Below, one piece after another: positions 1 through 5,650 of a stretch of DNA of 8,582 nt. The translations under genes were made by a program, and so were the position numbers. How positions within the stretch are numbered: position 1 is the first letter of the stretch; each line of letters opens with the position of its first letter. A model generated the notes under the pieces. It had not been told where the DNA came from. It saw only the letters and a program-made list of their open reading frames with translations, and did no database searches. The stretch is from Burkholderiales bacterium (GTDB lineage Bacteria > Pseudomonadota > Gammaproteobacteria > Burkholderiales > CAIKXV01): assembly GCA_019751575.1 (NCBI GenBank), contig JAIENF010000677.1, positions 1 to 8,582 of the forward strand, given 5' to 3'.

Positions 1-2
1 AT

Positions 3-1988
3 GCCGTAGACCTCGTTCCGATGGCGCAGTTCTTCGCCAACGGCGCCGCGATCGCCTTTGCGATCCACTACTACCAACGCTGGGTGGTTTCGCACGATCA
101 CGCCTTGCGCAGCACGATGCGCGACCTCGCGCACACGCGAGACCAGTTGCGCCGTACCTTCGACGAAACGCCGGTGGGAATCTCCCACACGACGCTCGAT
201 GGCCACTGGCTTCGCTGCAATCCGACGCTGTTGAAGATGCTCGGCTGCGACGAGCAGGACCTCGTCGGCCGGCACTTCCGCGACATCCTGCATCCGGACG
301 AACTGCCGGACGTCATGGACCGGCGCGCGCGCCTCCTCGACGGCCGGGTCGAGGGGTACCAGGCCGAGAAGCGTTACCGGCGCAAGGACGGAAGCTGGTT
401 CTGGGTGGCGGTGACCCTGTCGCTTGCCCGCAATGCCGATGGCACGCCTTCGTACATGATTTCAACCGTCGAGGATATCGATGGCCGCCGCGAGGCGCAG
501 CAGAAGCTGCGCCTGAGCGACGCACGCTTCCAGTCGTTCATGGACGCGGTACCGGCCATGGCCTGGCTGTCGGATGCCGATGGCAGGCATGTCTACCTGA
601 ACCAGGCGTGGGAGCGCGAGGTCGGGCGTCCCCGCAACCTGTGGCTTGGACGCAGTGCGGGCGAGCTCCAGCAGTCCGGCGCCGCAGCACCCGACCCGCA
701 CGCAGGCGCTGCGGTACTGCACTCGGGCCGTCCTTCAGACGTGGTCGAAGATTTCGGCGGGGCCGATGGCGCACCGCGGCGGTGGCGAGTCGTGCGCTTT
801 CCGGTGCAGGCCCCGGACGGTGGCCAGCTGCTCGGCGGCATGGCCATCGAGATCACCCGCGAGGTCCGCGCCCAGGCCGCCTTGCGCGACAGCGAAGCGC
901 GCATGCTTGCCATCATCCGAAGCGCCAGCGACGGCATCGTGAGCACCGACGGCGAAGGCCGCGTGAGCCTGTTCAACCCGGCGGCCGAACGCATGTTCGG
1001 CCTTGGCGCGGCGTCGATGCTCGGCCAGCCGCTCGACAGGCTGCTGCCCGCCGAGGCCCGCACCCGCCATCCGACGCTGATGGCGGGCTTCGCCGGCTCC
1101 GGGGTATCGCAGCGCCAGATGGGCACCGGCCGCGTCACCGCGGTGCATGCCGACGGGCGCCGGATGGAACTCGAGGCCTCGATCTCGCAGGTGAAGGTCG
1201 ACGGGGACGTGATCCTGACCGCGATGCTGCGCGACATCACCGAACGCACGCGCGCCGAGCGCCGCCTGGTGGCCTACCAGCTCGAACTCGCCGGCCTCAA
1301 CCGCCGGCTGCTCGCGCAGGAGAAGGAGACCACGCGCCGCCTCGCGCAGTCGCTGCACGACGAACTGGGGCAGACGCTCGCCGCGCTGCGCATGCAGTTC
1401 GACGTGCTCCGGCAACGCGGATATGTCGCAGCCGCGGCTGCCACCGCCGCCGACGAGGGCAATCCGGCGGCGGGCCTGCAGCGCATCGACCTGCTGATCA
1501 GCCAGGCCAACCGCCAGGTGCGCGAAGCCCTGACCGAACTGCGCCCGCCGCTGCTCGACGAACTCGGGCTGGCGGTGGCGCTCGAGAACGAATTGAGCAG
1601 GCAGTCGGAATCGGGCATCGGCCCCCGGATGTCGCTCGTGGTGGACCCGGTGCTGCGTGACCACCGCTGGCCCGGTGATGTCGAGTTCGCCGTCTTCATG
1701 GTAGCGCGCGAGGCCATCTACAACGCGATCCGGCATGCCGGCGCGACCATGATCGAGGTCGTGTTGGAGGGGGACCTCCACTCGCTCGATGTGTGGATCG
1801 ACGACAACGGGATTGGGCTGCCAGACGAACCCCTGCGCGCGCGTCCGGGCCATCTCGGGCTGGTCGGCATGCGCGAACGCGCAGGTTCCATCGGCGCCCG
1901 GCTGGAAATGGGCTCCACCGACGGGCAGGGCACCCGCGTGCACCTCGCCTGGCAGTCCGCCGCCGAATACGCACCGGTGGAACGATGA
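3..1988 (+). CDS. PAS-PAS-PAS sensor histidine kinase, NarL/HisKA_3 type (5'-partial)
   Basis: Sensor kinase that should autophosphorylate on a histidine and pass phosphate to the response regulator encoded next. Numbering from the first visible ATG (21): PAS1 about 45-160 with a PAC-like end, PAS2 about 167-285, PAS3 about 290-413, then a coiled linker, a HisKA_3 dimerisation/phosphoacceptor domain (LHDELGQ, His446; LRPPLLDELGL near 520) and a C-terminal HATPase (N box with Asn568; G1 box DDNGIG at 594-599; then GHLGLVGMRER). The frame is open from base 3 to the ATG with no stop, and the first residues (FFANGAAIAFAIHYYQRW) look like the end of a membrane helix followed by a signalling helix. 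The gene therefore probably starts outside the window, with a missing N-terminal membrane region; ATG 21 is a fallback start. An Ala-rich stretch (470-485) lies between the two DHp helices. The stop overlaps the next start (ATGA), suggesting translational coupling. The ligand is unknown: no haem, flavin or metal motif is evident in the PAS domains. Function class is very secure; the start is not. Confidence 0.93.
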   Translation, partial: AVDLVPMAQFFANGAAIAFAIHYYQRWVVSHDHALRSTMRDLAHTRDQLRRTFDETPVGISHTTLDGHWLRCNPTLLKMLGCDEQDLVGRHFRDILHPDELPDVMDRRARLLDGRVEGYQAEKRYRRKDGSWFWVAVTLSLARNADGTPSYMISTVEDIDGRREAQQKLRLSDARFQSFMDAVPAMAWLSDADGRHVYLNQAWEREVGRPRNLWLGRSAGELQQSGAAAPDPHAGAAVLHSGRPSDVVEDFGGADGAPRRWRVVRFPVQAPDGGQLLGGMAIEITREVRAQAALRDSEARMLAIIRSASDGIVSTDGEGRVSLFNPAAERMFGLGAASMLGQPLDRLLPAEARTRHPTLMAGFAGSGVSQRQMGTGRVTAVHADGRRMELEASISQVKVDGDVILTAMLRDITERTRAERRLVAYQLELAGLNRRLLAQEKETTRRLAQSLHDELGQTLAALRMQFDVLRQRGYVAAAAATAADEGNPAAGLQRIDLLISQANRQVREALTELRPPLLDELGLAVALENELSRQSESGIGPRMSLVVDPVLRDHRWPGDVEFAVFMVAREAIYNAIRHAGATMIEVVLEGDLHSLDVWIDDNGIGLPDEPLRARPGHLGLVGMRERAGSIGARLEMGSTDGQGTRVHLAWQSAAEYAPVER

Positions 1989-2626
1989 GCAGCCTGTACC
2001 TGGTGGATGACCACGTCCTGGTTCGTGAAGGCCTGCGCGCGCTGCTTTCGGCCGCCGGCCATGCCGTGGTCGGCGAGACGGCAGACCCGACGCGCGCGCT
2101 GGCCGAGCTGGCCCAGCTGGCGCCCGACGTGGTGCTGCTCGACCTGAACCTGGGCACCCGCTCCGGATTCGAATTGCTGGCCGGCATCGCCGAGCGCGGC
2201 CTGCCGGTGCGCGTGATCATGCTGACCATGTCTGCGCAGCCGCGCGACGTGGCCGAGGCGATGCGGCTGGGTGCCTGGGGCTATGTGCTGAAGGGCTCGC
2301 CGAGCGACGATCTGCTCGAGGCGGTGCGGCAGGTCGCCTCCGGCCAGCGGCACCTGGGTGCCGCGGAGTCGGCGCTGGCGATGCGCGCACTCGCCGGCGA
2401 TGCGCACCGGTCCGGCGCCGCGTCCACCCTGTCCCCGCGCGAACGGCAGGTGATCGTCATGGTCGCGCGCGGCGCATCGAGCGCGGGCATCGGCGAACAG
2501 CTGCATCTGTCGCCGAAGACCGTGGACACCTATCGCAGCCGCCTGATGGCCAAGCTCGGGCTGCCCGACGTGCCAGCGCTCGTGCGCTGGGCGGTCCGCG
2601 AAGGGCTGATCGACCTGGACGAATAG
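1985..2626 (+). CDS. NarL/FixJ-family response regulator (REC + LuxR-type HTH)
   Basis: Transcription factor of 213 aa activated by phosphorylation, the evident partner of the kinase just upstream. The receiver domain (about 3-118) has the acidic pair Asp8-Asp9, phosphoacceptor Asp53 (VVLLDLNL), Thr81 and Lys103 (YVLKG), so it should be functional. A linker leads to a LuxR-type helix-turn-helix at about 148-205, recognised by LSPRERQV and by LSPKTVDTYRSRLMAKL, typical of NarL-like regulators. The start at 1985 is chosen because it gives exactly the canonical receiver N terminus (MSSLYLVDDH) and overlaps the kinase stop as ATGA. A purine-rich GGTGGA lies just before it. The frame is open further upstream, but that sequence only shadows the kinase ATPase domain. 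Target genes are not visible; the downstream c-di-GMP genes or its own operon are plausible. Family assignment is very secure. Confidence 0.96.
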   Translation: MSSLYLVDDHVLVREGLRALLSAAGHAVVGETADPTRALAELAQLAPDVVLLDLNLGTRSGFELLAGIAERGLPVRVIMLTMSAQPRDVAEAMRLGAWGYVLKGSPSDDLLEAVRQVASGQRHLGAAESALAMRALAGDAHRSGAASTLSPRERQVIVMVARGASSAGIGEQLHLSPKTVDTYRSRLMAKLGLPDVPALVRWAVREGLIDLDE

Positions 2627-2738
2627 CGGGGGCGGGAGCCCTGCCGCGGGCCGGAGGCTTGCGCCGGCGAGAACACCCGACGGCCTGAATCGAGAACTCC
2701 TGACAGCGCGCAAGGCTGCCTGCGCGCACGATCGGGCC
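2627..2738 (+). other. 112-nt intergenic gap with two GC-rich inverted repeats
   Basis: This is the only gap between the two-component pair and the c-di-GMP genes. It holds GCCGG (2650-2654) facing CCGGC (2664-2668), and a longer inverted repeat at 2706-2727 listed separately. Neither is followed by a T-tract, so neither is a textbook intrinsic terminator. I find no convincing -35/-10 pair. The gap may carry a Rho-dependent end, a promoter for the downstream genes, or simply be a loose operon spacer. Confidence 0.45.
2706..2727 (+). repeat. Inverted repeat (7-bp stem, 8-nt loop) just upstream of the 121-aa gene
   Basis: GCGCGCA (2706-2712) and TGCGCGC (2721-2727) are perfect reverse complements around the loop AGGCTGCC. 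The right arm ends 11 nt before the ATG at 2739, where a Shine-Dalgarno would normally lie, and no good one is seen there. In RNA the hairpin could partly occlude ribosome access. As DNA it could be an operator. Function is unproven, and in DNA this GC-rich such repeats also arise by chance. Confidence 0.35.
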
Positions 2739-3104
2739 ATGAAACCTCCAGCCCCTCTGCACCGCCTGGCCCTTCTCGCCACGGATCCCCTCCGACGAGA
2801 CGCGCTGGCGGCGCGCTGCCGTTCGGCCGCGCCTGGCCTCCACGTCGAGCCGGTACGCGACATGGCCGACCTGATGATCCGCGTCGCGGCAGGCGCCACC
2901 GGCGTGGTCGTGGTCGACGGTCGCGCCAGCGCGAGGCTGCCGCAGGAAGGGGCGACCCTGCTCAAGGGCCTGCATGCAGGACTGCAGGTGGTGATCGTCG
3001 ATGCGGACCCGGGCATGCCCGTGCCGCACCAGGTGGATCATTTGCTGGACAGTGCACAGCTCGGTTCCTGGCTGGCGCGGCGTTACCCGGGAGGTGCAGC
3101 ATGA
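2739..3104 (+). CDS. Small orphan protein resembling a degenerate (pseudo)receiver domain
   Basis: A 121-aa protein I do not recognise as a named family. Its length and hydrophobic pattern fit a lone CheY-like receiver. A first strand (LALLAT) ends in Asp16-Pro17. A third strand (GVVVVDG) places Asp60 where the phosphoacceptor sits. A fourth strand reads QVVIVDAD. The end pattern HLLDSAQLGSWLARR resembles the receiver YLLKP...L...L, with Asp104 in place of the conserved Lys. The usual second acidic residue of the strand-1 pair and the strand-4 Thr/Ser are also absent. It probably cannot be phosphorylated and switched normally. Its stop overlaps the next start (ATGA at 3101-3104), so it is translated together with the GGDEF-EAL protein and may regulate or bind it (inference). 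No signal peptide or membrane segment. The start has a weak ribosome site. That this is a real gene is fairly sure from position, overlap and codon pattern; the receiver call is tentative. Confidence 0.6.
   Translation: MKPPAPLHRLALLATDPLRRDALAARCRSAAPGLHVEPVRDMADLMIRVAAGATGVVVVDGRASARLPQEGATLLKGLHAGLQVVIVDADPGMPVPHQVDHLLDSAQLGSWLARRYPGGAA
3089..3096 (+). promoter_or_regulatory. Shine-Dalgarno for the GGDEF-EAL gene
   Basis: GGGAGGTG lies inside the 3' end of the small receiver-like gene, 4 nt before the ATG at 3101. It fixes that start over the internal Met15 and explains how the overlapping gene is efficiently re-initiated. Confidence 0.7.
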
Positions 3105-4459
3105 AGAGGGATGATTTCGGGGCGGGATGGTCGTCGGGGGGCATGGGCGGCAGCGATACCTGGGGGCACGCGCGTCCGGCGGCCACCCTCGATTTCCGGC
3201 AGGACCCGCTGACCGGGATGATGGACCGTGCCGCGCTGGTCGCCGCCGCCAACCGGCGCTGCGCGCACGGCATCGCGCTGGTCGTGCTGACGGTGGACGT
3301 ACGGGGCTTCACCCTGCTCAACGAACAGGTCGGCTGGTCCGAATGCGACCGGCTGCTGCAGGGCGTGGCTTACCGCTGCAACCGGCTCACCGAATCGGTG
3401 CCGTCACCCGCGCTGGTCGGGCGTACCGGCGCAGACGAGTTCGCGATCGTGTTCGAGGTCGGCGACGACGCTTCTCGGGCGATCACGGACGCACGCATAC
3501 GCGCCCTGCAGTACGGCCTCGAGGCGCCGTTCGAGGGTGCCCAGGGTCCGCTGCTCGTCGACTTCACGTTCGGACGCTGCGAGTTGCCGTCCGAGGCAGA
3601 GGATGCGCAGGTGGCGCTGGTGCGCGCGACCGCCGCGCGCCTGGAAGGACCGGTCGCCGGCGACAACGTGAGCCACTACGCCCAGTACCGCAGCGAGTGC
3701 AGCCTGCTGCTAGACCTGCGCCGGGCCGTTTCGGCACGACGCATCACGATCGCCTGGCAGCCGCAGGTGGAGCTTCCTGGCGGCCGGATCACCGGTGCCG
3801 AAGCACTGGCACGCTGGACGCGCGAGGACGGCACCGAGGTTCCGCCCGGCCTGTTCCTTCCGCTCGCCGAGCGCGACGGACTGATCACCCGGATCGACGA
3901 CCAGGTCCTGGAGCTCGCACTGCGCGACTTCGCAAGATGGCGGGCCGCCGGCACGCCGGTGGAGCGGATCGCGGTCAACGTCTCCGCGGCGCAGTTCCAG
4001 CGCCCCGGCCTGACGCAGCGCATCTCGGACGCACTGGCCCGGCACGGGCTGCCCGCGGAATGCCTGGACATGGAAATCACCGAATCCGTGTTGCTGTGCA
4101 ATGTACCGACCATCATCGGCACGATGCGCGAACTGCACGCGCTCGGCGTGACGCTGTCGATCGACGACTTCGGCACGGGTTACTCGTCGCTGTCGTACCT
4201 GCGTGAACTGCCCATCGACTGCATCAAGATCGACCGCAGTTTCGTCGCAGACATCGGCGACCATGCAACCAGCCGCGAGATCGTACGATCGGTCCTCGAC
4301 CTGGCAGACCGCATCGGCCTTCGGGTGATCGCGGAAGGAATAGAGTCCGAAGGACAATTGCAGATGCTTGGCGCCATGGGCTGCCCCGAAGGGCAGGGCT
4401 TCCTGATGGCACGGCCGATGGCCGCAGATGAATTCGCCCGGTGGGCAGGTGCACGATGA
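3101..4459 (+). CDS. Degenerate GGDEF-intact EAL protein, predicted c-di-GMP phosphodiesterase
   Basis: A soluble 452-aa protein predicted to hydrolyse cyclic di-GMP to pGpG. After a Gly-rich N terminus (about 1-30) comes a GGDEF domain (about 33-190) whose signature reads GADEF (110-114). It has no RxxD inhibitory site, and Trp79 replaces the usual His of the NDxxGH segment. It is therefore probably inactive as a cyclase, perhaps a GTP-sensing or structural module as known for other such pairs. The EAL domain (about 200-448) keeps the full catalytic set: Glu234 of EAL, Asn293 (NVSA), the METES-like ITES segment with Glu325 and Glu328, Asp355-Asp356 (DDFGTGYSSL), Lys376 (KID), Glu412 and Glu415 (AEGIE) and Gln432 (QGF). 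There is no PAS, receiver or membrane sensor, so input must come from elsewhere, possibly the coupled small protein. It is flanked by ATGA overlaps on both sides. Phosphodiesterase activity is inferred from residues; the domain calls are secure. Confidence 0.93.
   Translation: MKRDDFGAGWSSGGMGGSDTWGHARPAATLDFRQDPLTGMMDRAALVAAANRRCAHGIALVVLTVDVRGFTLLNEQVGWSECDRLLQGVAYRCNRLTESVPSPALVGRTGADEFAIVFEVGDDASRAITDARIRALQYGLEAPFEGAQGPLLVDFTFGRCELPSEAEDAQVALVRATAARLEGPVAGDNVSHYAQYRSECSLLLDLRRAVSARRITIAWQPQVELPGGRITGAEALARWTREDGTEVPPGLFLPLAERDGLITRIDDQVLELALRDFARWRAAGTPVERIAVNVSAAQFQRPGLTQRISDALARHGLPAECLDMEITESVLLCNVPTIIGTMRELHALGVTLSIDDFGTGYSSLSYLRELPIDCIKIDRSFVADIGDHATSREIVRSVLDLADRIGLRVIAEGIESEGQLQMLGAMGCPEGQGFLMARPMAADEFARWAGAR
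4447..4451 (+). promoter_or_regulatory. Shine-Dalgarno for the REC-GGDEF gene
   Basis: AGGTG lies 4 nt before the ATG at 4456, inside the last codons of the EAL gene. Together with the ATGA overlap it favours ATG 4456 over the in-frame GTG at 4441. Confidence 0.55.
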
Positions 4460-5520
4460 TTGCGAACGAAGACACGACGACGACGACCCAGACGACCTCC
4501 GGCGCGGTGAATCCCGTCGAACCCCAGCCCATCGATGCCGGAGGCCACCCGCCTCCCCCGCAACGTGGCGAGCGCCAGCGCATCCTGGTGGTGGACGACA
4601 ACCCGCTGAACGTGCAGGCGCTCTACCACACGTTCTCGGGCGACTACCAGGTGTTCATGGCCACCAGCGGCGAGGCGGCGCTCGACGTGTGCCGGGAGCG
4701 CCTGCCCGACCTCGTGCTGCTCGACGTGGTGATGCCCGGCCTTGATGGCTACCAGACCTGCGAACGCCTCAAGGCCGACCCTGCCACCCGGGACATACCG
4801 GTGATCTTCGTCACCGGACAGGACGACAGCGCGGCGGAAGTGCGCGGACTCGCCGCAGGGGCGGTCGACTTCATCGTCAAGCCGTTCAATCCGGTGATCG
4901 TGCGTGCGCGCGCGAAGGCGCACCTCACGCTCAAGCTTCAGGCCGACCTGCTGCGCGAGCTGGCCTACACCGACGCCCTGACCGGCGTCGCCAACCGGCG
5001 CTGCTTCGACCATCGGCTGTCCGCGGAGTTCCTGCGTGCCCAGCGCAGCGGAACGCCGCTCGCGCTGATCATGATCGATGTCGACCGATTCAGGCTGTAC
5101 AACGAAACCTACGGGCACCAGGCGGGCGACGACTGCCTGCGGCTGCTCGCAGCGGCCCTGCGTTCGCGCATGCGGCGCACCGGCGACACGCTGGCGCGCC
5201 ATGGCGGCGACGAGTTCGCCTGCATCCTGCCGAACACCACGGCCCAGGGTGCATTCGCCCTGGCGCAGGAGCTCGAGAAGCGGGTGCGGGACCTGAACAT
5301 CCCGCATGCCCGCTCGGATATCGCCGGGGTATGCACGATCAGCCTGGGCGTGGCTGCGCGATCCGGCGCGGTCGACTCGGTCCAGGACCTGCTCGCCCTG
5401 GCCGACGCGGAGCTCTATCGTGCAAAGGCGGGCGGGCACGGATGCGCCTCTTCGGCCGGAGACGACGATCCGCCGCGACGTCCCCCGGGTGCGCCCGCCG
5501 CGGAACCGGCGGCCGGCTGA
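4456..5520 (+). CDS. REC-GGDEF response regulator, predicted diguanylate cyclase
   Basis: A 354-aa single-receiver diguanylate cyclase of the WspR/PleD type, predicted to make c-di-GMP from two GTP when phosphorylated. After a Thr/Pro-rich leader of about 40 residues, the receiver (about 42-160) has Asp47-Asp48, phosphoacceptor Asp90 (LVLLDVVMPGLDGY), Thr120 and Lys142-Pro143. The GGDEF domain (about 175-335) starts at TDALTGVANRR. It keeps the metal/substrate segment DVDRF...NETYGHQAGD, an intact GGDEF signature (250-254) and an RxxD inhibitory site (RTGD, 241-244) exactly five residues before it, so product feedback inhibition is expected. The C-terminal tail is Pro/Ala-rich and probably disordered. 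The start at ATG 4456 overlaps the EAL gene stop (ATGA); an in-frame GTG at 4441 would add five residues. Its kinase is not certain: the upstream PAS kinase is the nearest, but that kinase already has a dedicated regulator. Activity is inferred from intact residues; the family is very secure. Confidence 0.95.
   Translation: MIANEDTTTTTQTTSGAVNPVEPQPIDAGGHPPPPQRGERQRILVVDDNPLNVQALYHTFSGDYQVFMATSGEAALDVCRERLPDLVLLDVVMPGLDGYQTCERLKADPATRDIPVIFVTGQDDSAAEVRGLAAGAVDFIVKPFNPVIVRARAKAHLTLKLQADLLRELAYTDALTGVANRRCFDHRLSAEFLRAQRSGTPLALIMIDVDRFRLYNETYGHQAGDDCLRLLAAALRSRMRRTGDTLARHGGDEFACILPNTTAQGAFALAQELEKRVRDLNIPHARSDIAGVCTISLGVAARSGAVDSVQDLLALADAELYRAKAGGHGCASSAGDDDPPRRPPGAPAAEPAAG
4474..4485 (+). repeat. 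(ACG)4 trinucleotide tandem repeat in the leader of the REC-GGDEF gene
   Basis: Four perfect ACG units followed by ACC encode a run of five Thr at residues 7-11 of the diguanylate cyclase. Gain or loss of a unit would stay in frame and only alter the disordered leader, so it is unlikely to be a phase switch. Confidence 0.6.
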
Positions 5521-5560
5521 GGCCGCACCGGCTGGAGCCGCGCGCATTCCGGCGCGTGCG

Positions 5561-5589
5561 TTGACGCGACGCGCGCGTGTGCGTAACGT
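5561..5589 (+). promoter_or_regulatory. Candidate sigma-70 promoter for the TctC/Bug gene
   Basis: TTGACG (5561-5566, five of six consensus bases) and TAACGT (5584-5589, keeping the three most conserved positions T, A and final T) are separated by 17 nt. They lie 61 nt before the ATG at 5651, in the 130-nt gap after the c-di-GMP genes. The spacer contains the perfect palindrome ACGCGCGCGT (5569-5578). The promoter is predicted by eye only. Confidence 0.45.
5569..5578. promoter_or_regulatory. 10-bp palindrome between -35 and -10 (possible operator)
   Basis: ACGCGCGCGT reads the same on both strands and lies between the candidate -35 and -10 boxes of the binding-protein gene, where a repressor would block RNA polymerase. 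Alternating CG runs are common in such GC-rich DNA, so this may be chance. Confidence 0.25.
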
Positions 5590-5637
5590 TCCCTCCGTCA
5601 GGTTCACGAGGCGGCGGCATCGACCGCAGCCCGACCG

Positions 5638-5643
5638 AGGAGG
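5638..5643 (+). promoter_or_regulatory. Consensus Shine-Dalgarno for the TctC/Bug gene
   Basis: AGGAGG, within a longer GAGGAGGAG run, lies 7 nt before ATG 5651. It is the best ribosome site in the window. It fixes the start and thus the long n-region of the signal peptide, and predicts high expression, as usual for periplasmic binding proteins. Confidence 0.8.
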
Positions 5644-5650
5644 AGCACCG

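Noticed and set aside
608..1660. Plus-strand open frame of 350 codons overlapping the kinase
   Set aside because: It is an out-of-frame reading of PAS2, PAS3 and the DHp domain, dominated by Arg, Ala, Pro and Gly.
735..1943. Long minus-strand open frame (402 codons) opposite the kinase gene
   Set aside because: It is antisense to three clear kinase domains, rich in His/Arg/Ala/Gly with no recognisable domain, and long open antisense frames are expected at this GC content.
2638..2668. Intrinsic terminator after the LuxR-type regulator
   Set aside because: The stems here are only 4-5 bp and no T-run follows; they are kept only as part of the gap description.
4441..4455. GTG 4441 as start of the REC-GGDEF gene
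   Set aside because: ATG 4456 has an AGGTG at proper distance and makes the same ATGA overlap seen at the other junctions; the five extra residues add nothing conserved.
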